From assembly GCA_022600655.1 (NCBI GenBank), contig JAHZJZ010000100.1, positions 1 to 9,509 of the forward strand: a DNA stretch of 9,509 nt, written 5' to 3'. The position numbers and the translations under genes were made by a program. This document shows, piece after piece, positions 1-5,770 of the stretch (position 1 is the first letter of the stretch; every line of letters starts with the position of its first letter). This stretch comes from Campylobacterota bacterium. Its GTDB lineage: Bacteria > Campylobacterota > Campylobacteria > Campylobacterales > Sulfurovaceae. The notes beneath the pieces are model-generated. The model saw only the letters and a program-made list of their open reading frames with translations, did no database searches and had not been told where the DNA came from.

Positions 1-26
1 AAAACTTATGTTAGCGATAAATAAGA

Positions 27-43
27 ATCATCTAAAAGATGAT
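27..43. repeat. 7-bp perfect inverted repeat near the left edge
   Basis: ATCATCT and AGATGAT are separated by AAA. The dyad lies a few bases after a stop codon in frame 1 (22-24), so it could end an upstream gene, but on the + strand it is followed by A-rich rather than T-rich DNA. Its role is unclear. The rest of 1-185 is AT-rich and holds no convincing gene. Confidence 0.35.
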
Positions 44-185
44 AAAAGGGCAAAAAATAAGATAAACATTCACTTTTTTAGCCTAAAAATAACATTTCTT
101 TATAAATAGTATAACTCAAATGAATAAAATTTACTGAAAATGAGCTAAAGTACCTATTATTTATAAAAGGTATCAATATAATTTA

Positions 186-215
186 TTGACTTTTCAAATG
201 TTATTTCATTATAAT
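186..215 (+). promoter_or_regulatory. Sigma70-type promoter of soxCD
   Basis: TTGACT (186-191) and a perfect TATAAT (210-215) are separated by 18 nt, close to the housekeeping consensus. Transcription would begin near 222, giving a leader of about 47 nt before soxC. An 11-bp segment around the spacer (196-206) is the reverse complement of 87-97, so an upstream operator is possible. Confidence 0.75.
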
Positions 216-229
216 CATGTTGTTCCGAC

Positions 230-248
230 GGTATTCGAAGAAAATACC
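230..248 (+). promoter_or_regulatory. Hairpin/dyad in the soxC leader
   Basis: GGTATT (230-235) and AATACC (243-248) form a perfect 6-bp stem around a 7-nt loop. It lies wholly in the predicted 5' leader and ends 8 nt before the AAAGGAGGA ribosome binding site (257-265). It could be an operator just after the start site or an mRNA structure that affects stability or initiation. The pairing is seen; the function is inferred. Confidence 0.4.
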
Positions 249-268
249 AAAATCTTAAAGGAGGACAA

Positions 269-1603
269 ATGAATAAAATGACTAAAACTTCACAAGAGTT
301 AGACACTGTTTCAGAGATGAACATGGCACAATCTAGCAGAAGAGATTTTTTCAAAAAAGCTGCTGTCTATTCAGCAAGTGCTGTTGCTGCCACTAGTGTT
401 TTAGCACCTGTGAAACTACATGCTGAAGATGATCCAGCAATTGTACACGAAGCACCATGGGGTATTAAACTAGGTGATCCAGTAACTAAAAACCGTTATG
501 GTGTTCCGTCGCCTTATGAGCATAACAATACAAGAAGAACCACTTCTCTTCTAGCATCTGGAGATAACTACGCGTCAATCTCTATGTGTCCTATTCACGA
601 GCAAGAGGGTATCATTACACCAAATGGTCTTTTCTTTAACAGGGTTCATGGTGGTGTAGCACATGTTGACCCTAAAGCATACCGACTTATGATTCATGGT
701 TTAGTTGAGAAACCTCTTGTGTTAACACTTGATGAACTTAAGAGATACCCAAGTGTAACAAGAATTCATTTTGTTGAATGTCCTGCGAACGGTGGTCCAG
801 AGTGGAGAGGTCCTCAGTTTAATTCTATTCAGTTTGCCAAAGGGATGATGTCTCAAGCAGAGTGGACAGGAGTTATGATTAAAGATATTCTTGCTGACCT
901 TGGTCTTAAACCAGAAGCGCTATGGATGTTAGCTGAAGGTTCTGATAACTCAGAGATGGGAAGAACCGTACCAGTTGAAAAAGTACTTGATGATGCGATG
1001 ATTGTTTACGCTCAAAATGGTGAAGCGTTAAGACCAGAGCAAGGGTACCCAGTAAGACTTATGCTTCCAGGTTGGGAAGGTAACTTACAAGTTAAGTGGT
1101 TAAAGAGATTAGAGTTTGCAAAAGAGCCATTCTATGCAAAAGAGGAGACAGCTAAATATACTGTTCTTACACCAAGTGGAAAAGCTATCCAGCACTTCTA
1201 CCCACTAGAAGTTAACTCTATTATTACTTCACCATGTCCAGAGAAACCATGGACTGACCTTAAAAAAGGTGACTTAGTTGAGATTCAAGGTCTTGCATGG
1301 TCTGGTCAAGGTACGATTAAAAATGTTGACATTACTTTTGATGGTGGAGACAACTGGATTGAGGCGAGTCTTAAAGGATTGGTTCTTCCAAAAGCTTGGA
1401 CACGATTCTCTTATATGTATAGATATGAGGGTAAACCTCTACTTCTTGCAAGTCGTGCTGTTGATGATAGTGGTCATATTCAACCAACTATTGATCAAGA
1501 GACAGCTGTGGTAGGTGTTGAAGCTGTATATCACAGAAATTCCATTTGTACATGGGAAGTTACAGATAAAGGAGTGGTTAATAATGTTCATATTAGATCA
1601 TAA
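269..1603 (+). CDS. soxC: SoxC, molybdenum sulfane dehydrogenase catalytic subunit
   Basis: This is the sulfite-oxidase-family subunit of the periplasmic Sox(CD)2 complex, which oxidises the sulfane sulfur carried on SoxY and passes electrons to SoxD. A twin-arginine signal, SRRDFFK at residues 23-29, is followed by an Ala/Ser-rich stretch and likely cleavage after LHA (residue 52), fitting Tat export of a folded cofactor protein. The first 20 residues form an unusually long n-region. HFVECPANGG carries Cys171, the expected molybdenum-ligating cysteine. The C-terminal third, including the ITFDGGDNW segment, matches the dimerisation domain. At 444 aa it has the usual family length. The start has AAAGGAGGA at 257-265; a second ATG at 278 is farther from it. 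The 3' end overlaps soxD by 20 nt. Assignment as SoxC rather than a generic sulfite dehydrogenase rests on the soxD, soxY and soxZ neighbours. Confidence 0.95.
   Translation: MNKMTKTSQELDTVSEMNMAQSSRRDFFKKAAVYSASAVAATSVLAPVKLHAEDDPAIVHEAPWGIKLGDPVTKNRYGVPSPYEHNNTRRTTSLLASGDNYASISMCPIHEQEGIITPNGLFFNRVHGGVAHVDPKAYRLMIHGLVEKPLVLTLDELKRYPSVTRIHFVECPANGGPEWRGPQFNSIQFAKGMMSQAEWTGVMIKDILADLGLKPEALWMLAEGSDNSEMGRTVPVEKVLDDAMIVYAQNGEALRPEQGYPVRLMLPGWEGNLQVKWLKRLEFAKEPFYAKEETAKYTVLTPSGKAIQHFYPLEVNSIITSPCPEKPWTDLKKGDLVEIQGLAWSGQGTIKNVDITFDGGDNWIEASLKGLVLPKAWTRFSYMYRYEGKPLLLASRAVDDSGHIQPTIDQETAVVGVEAVYHRNSICTWEVTDKGVVNNVHIRS
1568..1574 (+). promoter_or_regulatory. Ribosome binding site that sets the soxD start inside soxC
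   Basis: AAAGGAG lies inside the soxC coding sequence, 9 nt before the ATG at 1584. It favours that start over the longer in-frame start at 1515, which would put a hydrophilic 23-residue stretch in front of an obvious signal peptide. Confidence 0.75.
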
Positions 1604-2804
1604 AAAAATTATTTCAAGTGCATTGATTGCTTCAGTTGTACTTTTTGGTACTGCATGTAATGCTGAGGATGAAAAAACTCCTGCTAAAGCTGTAGAGACA
1701 AAAGTTGCAGAAGTAGCAAAAGCTCCTGAAAAGAAAGCTGAAGCTGCACCTGTAGCAAAAACAACTGCATCAGGTGAACAAGCTATTGATGGTGGTGCTG
1801 TCTATAAAGTAGTAGATGGTATGTATACTTCATATGCTGTTAATACTCAAGAGATGAAAGACTTCAAATATGGTAAAACCCCATCTAAAACAGAAGAGGC
1901 TGCGTGGGACATTGATGTAATGCCTGACGGTACAGGTCTTCCAGAAGGTTCTGGTTCTGTTGAGAGAGGTGATGAGCTTTATGAAGAGCAGTGTGCTATG
2001 TGTCACGGTGAGTTTGGTATGGGTGGTAAGGGTTCAAGAAGTACCTACCCTACTCTCTCTGTTGGTGAAGCGAGTATTGAGAGTTTAACCTACCAAAGAG
2101 TTGGTGACAACACTGATGGACCAAAAAGAGTTATTGGTACCTACTGGCCATATGCAAGTACAATCTTCTGGTATGTTCAGTCAGGTATGCCTTTCCCTCA
2201 TCCAAAAAGTTTGAGTGATGATGATACCTATGCTTTAACTGCTTATTTACTATCTGCTAATGAGATTACCATTGATGGCGAAGAGCTTGACGATGAGTAT
2301 GTTCTTGATAGAGAGAAGTTCTTAAAAATCAAGATGCCTAACCAAGATGGATTTATTCCAAACATTGATGGTCCAACAGGTCCAGCCGATGTTAAGAAGT
2401 TCTACAACGACCCAAGTAACTATGGTAACGGTACAAGATGTATGAAAGATTGTCTTGATGGTAAAAAACCAAACATCGTAAGAATCAAAACTGAAATCAG
2501 TAACTTTGAACCACCTATGTCAATAGAGAGAAATATCAAAGTTGAAGAGGCAGCTGGTCCAGTTCACCCAGGTCTTAAAGTATATGAAGCAAGTTGTTCT
2601 GTATGTCACGCAACCGATGCAATGGGTGCACCAAATGTTGGTAACAAAGAAGCATGGGACGCTGCACTTGAAAAAGGTATCGATAAAGTTTATAGCAATG
2701 GTATCGATGGTATCAATGCTATGCCTCCAAAAGGTGGAGCTGTTGACTTAACAGATGCTCAATTTAAAGCAGCTGTTGACTATATGATAGAAAACAGTAA
2801 ATAA
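1584..2804 (+). CDS. soxD: SoxD, dihaem cytochrome c subunit of sulfane dehydrogenase
   Basis: SoxD is the electron-accepting partner of SoxC in the periplasmic Sox(CD)2 complex. The 406-aa protein starts with a basic-hydrophobic signal (residues 1-27) containing a single cysteine in GTAC (Cys25), which is lipobox-like but has Gly at -3. Cleavage could therefore be by either signal peptidase. An Ala/Lys/Glu/Pro-rich linker, residues 30-60, follows. Two c-type haem sites are visible: CAMCH at 137-141 with a likely Met ligand at 202 (GMPFP), and CSVCH at 338-342 with a likely Met ligand at 380 (AMPPK). Between them, RCMKDC places Cys286 and Cys290 in a CxxxC pair that is not a haem motif. The gene overlaps soxC by 20 nt, implying coupled translation. 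The next gene, soxY, is 173 nt downstream and probably has its own promoter. Confidence 0.93.
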   Translation: MFILDHKKIISSALIASVVLFGTACNAEDEKTPAKAVETKVAEVAKAPEKKAEAAPVAKTTASGEQAIDGGAVYKVVDGMYTSYAVNTQEMKDFKYGKTPSKTEEAAWDIDVMPDGTGLPEGSGSVERGDELYEEQCAMCHGEFGMGGKGSRSTYPTLSVGEASIESLTYQRVGDNTDGPKRVIGTYWPYASTIFWYVQSGMPFPHPKSLSDDDTYALTAYLLSANEITIDGEELDDEYVLDREKFLKIKMPNQDGFIPNIDGPTGPADVKKFYNDPSNYGNGTRCMKDCLDGKKPNIVRIKTEISNFEPPMSIERNIKVEEAAGPVHPGLKVYEASCSVCHATDAMGAPNVGNKEAWDAALEKGIDKVYSNGIDGINAMPPKGGAVDLTDAQFKAAVDYMIENSK

Positions 2805-2831
2805 GTTAGGTGTGGATAGAAATTCCACGAA

Positions 2832-2867
2832 TAATTCACAATTAGTATTTATACTTCTTGTGGATTG
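2832..2867. promoter_or_regulatory. 36-bp imperfect dyad over the soxYZ promoter region
   Basis: Two nested inverted repeats share one centre (2849.5). The inner one is AGTAT (2844-2848) with ATACT (2851-2855). The outer one pairs 2832-2841 with 2858-2867, ten positions including two G-T wobbles; a 2x2 mismatch separates them. The dyad ends 2 nt before the TATAAT at 2870, covering the -35 and spacer positions. It may be a regulator-binding site, or a transcript hairpin after soxD, although no T-tract follows. Confidence 0.45.
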
Positions 2868-2869
2868 AT

Positions 2870-2875
2870 TATAAT
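2870..2875 (+). promoter_or_regulatory. -10 box, candidate soxYZ promoter
   Basis: A perfect TATAAT preceded by GATTGAT gives a start near 2882 and a leader of about 95 nt. No TTGACA-like -35 lies 16-18 nt upstream. Campylobacterota sigma70 promoters often lack a clear -35, so this is compatible but weaker than the soxC promoter. Confidence 0.5.
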
Positions 2876-2918
2876 GATGGTTTAAAATAAGAAAAACTTA
2901 TCATCAGTCAACAAATAA

Positions 2919-2945
2919 GACACAATTTTTAACTAATATTGTGTC
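2919..2945 (+). promoter_or_regulatory. Perfect 8-bp inverted repeat in the soxY leader
   Basis: GACACAAT (2919-2926) and ATTGTGTC (2938-2945) are exact reverse complements separated by 11 nt. The dyad lies between the candidate -10 box and the soxY ribosome binding site at 2965-2970. No T-tract follows, so a terminator is unlikely. An operator or a stabilising 5' mRNA hairpin is more plausible. Confidence 0.5.
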
Positions 2946-2964
2946 ACCAATCATCAAACACACG

Positions 2965-2970
2965 AAAGGA
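2965..2970 (+). promoter_or_regulatory. Ribosome binding site that sets the soxY start
   Basis: AAAGGA lies 7 nt before the ATG at 2978. It supports the start that places the twin-arginine pair at residues 3-4, and argues against a TTG start at 2939, which falls inside the inverted repeat. Confidence 0.8.
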
Positions 2971-2977
2971 ATTTACG

Positions 2978-3427
2978 ATGAATAGAAGAAAATTTTTAGG
3001 GTTAGGTATAGCAGCAGCTGCTCTTGTACCAGCAACATTAAGTGCCGTTGATTTTAGAAAAGAGAAGCCAGACACATGGACAGCTAAAAGCGTTGACGAT
3101 GCAGTAAAAGCACTTTATGGAGATGCTAAAGCAGAAGCAAGTGAGAAAATCACTCTTAAAACACCAAAAGTAGCAAGTAATGGTGGAGCTATTCCTGTAA
3201 CTATAAAAACAGATATCGAAGCAAAATCTGTAGCTCTTTTCCAAGATATTAACCCAGAAAGTGCCGTATGTGCATGGACTGTTCCTGAAGGTGGTGTAGT
3301 TAACTATAGTACTAAAATCAAGATGAAGGGTTCTGGTAAACTTACTGTAATCGTTGAAGGTAAAGATGGAAAATTCTATTCTAAAACCAATGACCTTGAA
3401 GTAGCACTTGGTGGATGTGAAGGTTAA
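2978..3427 (+). CDS. soxY: SoxY, sulfur-carrier subunit of SoxYZ
   Basis: SoxY carries sulfur intermediates covalently on a cysteine near its C-terminus while SoxAX, SoxB and SoxCD act on them in the periplasm. The 149-aa protein begins with a short Tat signal, RRKFLGLG at residues 3-10, with likely cleavage after LSA (residue 23). The mature part is a beta-rich SoxY domain. The C-terminus reads LGGCEG, placing the carrier Cys at 147, two residues from the end. The classical tail is GGCGG, so Glu replaces the usual Gly directly after the cysteine. A second cysteine, Cys98 in SAVCAW, is also present. soxZ follows after 61 nt with an almost identical initiation region, consistent with the SoxYZ heterodimer. 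Other Sox proteins needed for loading and release (SoxAX, SoxB) are not in the window. Confidence 0.93.
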   Translation: MNRRKFLGLGIAAAALVPATLSAVDFRKEKPDTWTAKSVDDAVKALYGDAKAEASEKITLKTPKVASNGGAIPVTIKTDIEAKSVALFQDINPESAVCAWTVPEGGVVNYSTKIKMKGSGKLTVIVEGKDGKFYSKTNDLEVALGGCEG

Positions 3428-3488
3428 TTTAACCTCTATGTCAAGTAACTAGATAACTAATAATATAAAAGTAAAGAAAGGAATTACA

Positions 3489-3788
3489 ATGGGTAATATG
3501 AAAATTAAAGCAAAAGCAGATGGTGAAATCGTAAAAGCTAAAGTAATGGCTAAACATGAGATGTTGACATATGATGGAGCAAAGAAAAAAGGTAAAGAGG
3601 CAAACTTTATTACACATATCGTTGGTAAAGTAGGAGAGGCTGTTGTATTTGAAATGTCTTCAAGCCAATTCTTATCTAAAAACCCACTATTTAAGTTTAC
3701 ATTCAAAGGTAAAAAGGGTGATGAGCTTACTATGACATGGGTTGACCTTAAAGGTGACACAAAAACTGAATCTAAAAAGATTAAGTAG
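3489..3788 (+). CDS. soxZ: SoxZ, SoxY partner of the sulfur carrier
   Basis: SoxZ forms the heterodimer SoxYZ, presenting the SoxY arm to Sox enzymes. The 99-aa protein has no signal sequence, as expected if it crosses the inner membrane bound to Tat-exported SoxY. It contains no cysteine. Family features visible are an HEM motif near residues 23-25, FLSKNP at 61-66 and FKGKKGDEL at 72-80 followed by TWVD. The start has AAAGGA at 3477-3482 with 6-nt spacing. soxY ends 61 nt upstream, and no terminator or promoter is obvious between them, so the two are likely cotranscribed. A hairpin starts 3 nt after the stop codon. Confidence 0.93.
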   Translation: MGNMKIKAKADGEIVKAKVMAKHEMLTYDGAKKKGKEANFITHIVGKVGEAVVFEMSSSQFLSKNPLFKFTFKGKKGDELTMTWVDLKGDTKTESKKIK

Positions 3789-3790
3789 AT

Positions 3791-3816
3791 TATTACTCCC
3801 CTTTGAGGGAGTGATA
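3791..3816 (+). terminator. Candidate terminator hairpin after soxZ
   Basis: TATTACTCCC (3791-3800) pairs with 3807-3816 (GGGAGTGATA) in a 10-bp stem with one G-T pair and a 6-nt loop. It begins 2 nt after the soxZ stop codon. Only a short, interrupted T-rich stretch (TTATTG) follows, so termination may be partial and some readthrough into the next gene is possible. Confidence 0.5.
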
Positions 3817-3859
3817 TTATTGTAAAAGTATATAACGTTATCTGTTTTTCCAATAATAT
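3814..3859. promoter_or_regulatory. 46-bp nested dyad upstream of the soxH-like gene
   Basis: ATATTATTG (3814-3822) and CAATAATAT (3851-3859) are exact reverse complements. Their centre coincides exactly with that of a perfect palindrome, ATAACGTTAT (3832-3841). The stretch between is also mostly paired (3824-3830 with 3843-3849, including two G-T pairs). Only two of 23 position pairs are mismatched. It ends 11 nt before the AAGGA ribosome binding site at 3871. It could be an operator, a long leader hairpin or part of the soxZ terminator. TATAAC (3831-3836) and TAATAT (3854-3859) are weak -10 candidates within it. Confidence 0.5.
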
Positions 3860-3883
3860 TCTAACTCTTCAAGGAAAACCGTT

Positions 3884-4858
3884 ATGCTAAAAACACTCTC
3901 AACTTCATTGGCACTTAGTGCAATGCTCCTTACGACTACACTCTATGCTGACAACAATCACACTTCACATAAAACAGAGACTAAAGATAGTAATTTTGAC
4001 TATAAACTCTCTCCTAAAAAAGTAAGCGAAAATGTTTGGTGTTTTCTAGGTGCGTTAGAGGGACCAAGCAAAGAGAATGCTGGAGATATGGTAAACACCT
4101 GTTATGTTAAAACCAAAGATAGCTTTGTATTGATTGACAGTGGGCCCTCATATGAGTATGCAAGACAAGCCTATGATACTATGAGTAAAATAGCCAACCT
4201 TCCCGTTAAAACCGTCATTACCACACATGAGCATGATGACCACTGGCTAGGTAACTCTTTTTACAAAGATAAGTTCTCAGCTGAGATTATAGGACCAAAA
4301 TACATTAACGACCACTACAAAGAAGGTCAAGAGACCAGAATGTTTAGGGTTCTTCCTGAAAATGCTATTAAAGGTACTAAGATTATCAAAGTAGATACAA
4401 CACCCGATAAAACACTTAAGCTAACCGTAGGTGGTGAAGAGTTTGAGATGGTACCTATTGGTCAAAAGGCTCATACCGAAGAGGATTTCTTTGTCTATAT
4501 GCCAAAACGAAAAGTCCTTTTTGCAGGAGACTTAGCGATGAATGGACGAATCACCTCAAACAGACACGGTTCACTGCTAGGACAGCTCAAAGCCATAGAG
4601 ATGATGAAAGCCAAAGAGTGGGATATTTTTGTACCAGGTCACGGAACCAACACAGGAAAAACAGCGATGGATGATGCAGAGAAATACTTTACCTTACTAC
4701 ATGAACGTATCGTTAAAGCGATGGATGATGATGTAGAAGCCGATGAAATAACTTCTGTTGTTACCATGGATGAGTTTAAAGATAGAGCCATGTTCAAAGC
4801 ACTCAATGCTAGAAATGTCTCTGATGCCTATACTGAGATAGAGTTTGCAGAAGATTAA
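3884..4858 (+). CDS. soxH: SoxH-like exported metallo-beta-lactamase-fold hydrolase
   Basis: The 324-aa protein starts with a Sec-type signal, hydrophobic from residues 5-20 and likely cut after LYA (residue 22), so it is periplasmic. The fold is metallo-beta-lactamase: HEHDDH places metal ligands His115, His117, Asp119 and His120. GQKAHTEED supplies His197, FAGD supplies Asp216 and PGHGT supplies His253, a complete dinuclear site. Related SoxH proteins occur at the end of sox clusters in other bacteria, where their role is unclear and they are not required for thiosulfate oxidation. The substrate cannot be read from the sequence. Position after soxCDYZ on the same strand supports the SoxH name; a generic MBL-fold hydrolase is the alternative. 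The start has AAGGA at 3871-3875. Its 3' end converges on mqnD. Confidence 0.75.
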   Translation: MLKTLSTSLALSAMLLTTTLYADNNHTSHKTETKDSNFDYKLSPKKVSENVWCFLGALEGPSKENAGDMVNTCYVKTKDSFVLIDSGPSYEYARQAYDTMSKIANLPVKTVITTHEHDDHWLGNSFYKDKFSAEIIGPKYINDHYKEGQETRMFRVLPENAIKGTKIIKVDTTPDKTLKLTVGGEEFEMVPIGQKAHTEEDFFVYMPKRKVLFAGDLAMNGRITSNRHGSLLGQLKAIEMMKAKEWDIFVPGHGTNTGKTAMDDAEKYFTLLHERIVKAMDDDVEADEITSVVTMDEFKDRAMFKALNARNVSDAYTEIEFAED

Positions 4859-4869
4859 TCTTCTACAAA
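4844..4869. terminator. Palindrome at the soxH/mqnD convergent junction
   Basis: AGAAGATTAATCTTCT (4849-4864) is a perfect 16-bp palindrome that includes the TAA stop codon of the soxH-like gene. After one mismatch the symmetry continues as TTTG (4844-4847) with CAAA (4866-4869). The gap between the two convergent genes is only 12 nt, so this is a likely shared bidirectional terminator, although neither strand has a good T-tract. Confidence 0.45.
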
Positions 4870-4870
4870 T

Positions 4871-5734
4871 CTAGCTATTTCGTAACGCTTCATACTCTTT
4901 GGGTATGAGGTAATCTTCTGTTTTTATAGGTTCTGTAAAAACACCCTTTTCAAAACCAATCTCATATAGTTTATCCAGTGCTTTTAACTGTAGTTCTGAA
5001 AGCTCTACAGACTCATCAGAAGCGTACATATCAAGGTATTGTGTTAACATCTTATCAGAGATACGTACCAGTGAATCAGCTTCAAGCTTGGTACATAACT
5101 CCTCTTTTCTATCGTTGGCTACTTTTACCCCATCGATTAAGATATTTTCTATCTCTATGGCACGGTTAAGAGGAAGAGAACGACGAATTGCCATACCACC
5201 TAAAGGAAGAGGAAGCCCTTCACCTGCCAACTCTACCCAAATGTCCCAAATCTCTTTTTCAACCTCTAAGCTCTCATCATAATCCAAAATCGACTCATGA
5301 ATTAAAACACCAGCATCTACTTCACCAGAGACAACAGCTTGTTCAATCTCTAAAAAGTCCATATAGACAGGTCTTGCTTCAGGGTAATAGATTCTAAACA
5401 GTAGGGCATTGGTAGTATATTTTCCAGAAAGAGCTACTTTGAAGTTTCTTTTTAAAGTTTTATCTTTTCGTTTAATCAACTTAGGTCCATACCCATCACC
5501 AAAACTTACAGCCGTTCGTAACATGGCATACTCATCTTTTATAAACGGATACATCCCAAAGCTAATGGCAGAGACATCATAAGTCCCCTTCATCGCTTCC
5601 ACGTTTAACGTCTCAATATCTAAACCTATATTATCAAACTCATAATCTTTGGTCTCAACCCAACCAAATTTAATCGCATAGTACATAAAGATATCATCAG
5701 CATCAGGGGAGTGGGCTAGTTGTATTTTTTTCAT
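4871..5734 (-). CDS. mqnD: MqnD, 1,4-dihydroxy-6-naphthoate synthase
   Basis: MqnD acts in the futalosine route to menaquinone, converting cyclic dehypoxanthinyl futalosine to 1,4-dihydroxy-6-naphthoate in the cytoplasm. This is the route used by Campylobacterota. The 287-aa protein has full family length and a periplasmic-binding-protein-like fold. Hallmarks are LAHSPDADD at residues 6-14, YDVSAISF at 52-59, GDGYGP at 79-84 and GEGLPLPLGG at 171-180. VLIHES places His146 at the expected catalytic histidine. LAHSPDADD separates it from the paralogue MqnA. The ribosome binding site is weak (AGG, 7 nt upstream). It lies 36 nt after hsdR on the same strand with no terminator between. A TAAAAT box on the minus strand (5764-5769) could be its own -10. 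It is a housekeeping gene unrelated in function to its neighbours. Confidence 0.92.
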   Translation of the reverse strand: MKKIQLAHSPDADDIFMYYAIKFGWVETKDYEFDNIGLDIETLNVEAMKGTYDVSAISFGMYPFIKDEYAMLRTAVSFGDGYGPKLIKRKDKTLKRNFKVALSGKYTTNALLFRIYYPEARPVYMDFLEIEQAVVSGEVDAGVLIHESILDYDESLEVEKEIWDIWVELAGEGLPLPLGGMAIRRSLPLNRAIEIENILIDGVKVANDRKEELCTKLEADSLVRISDKMLTQYLDMYASDESVELSELQLKALDKLYEIGFEKGVFTEPIKTEDYLIPKEYEALRNS

Positions 5735-5770
5735 GGAAGAACCTATAATATTTATTTTTGTGTATTTTAT

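Noticed and set aside
1..24. C-terminal tail of an upstream gene (frame 1, stop at 22-24)
   Set aside because: Seven codons are too few to support a gene call.
157..354. Minus-strand ORF over the soxC promoter
   Set aside because: It overlaps the promoter and 5' end of soxC, has no recognisable features and is best read as a shadow.
1515..1583. Longer soxD starting at 1515
   Set aside because: The extension is the soxC frame shadow, has no ribosome binding site and would bury the signal peptide; AAAGGAG at 1568 supports the ATG at 1584.
1602..1608. A7 run at the soxC stop/soxD 5' end as a frameshift or phase-variation site
   Set aside because: The run encodes Lys-Lys in soxD in an AT-rich genome, is short, and both genes are intact without slippage.
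2811..2828. Small GTGGA/TCCAC hairpin after soxD as a terminator
   Set aside because: Only 5 bp with no following T-tract; it also competes with the larger dyad at 2832-2867.
2939..2977. TTG start adding 13 residues to soxY
   Set aside because: No ribosome binding site, falls within an inverted repeat, and displaces the twin-arginine signal from the N-terminus.
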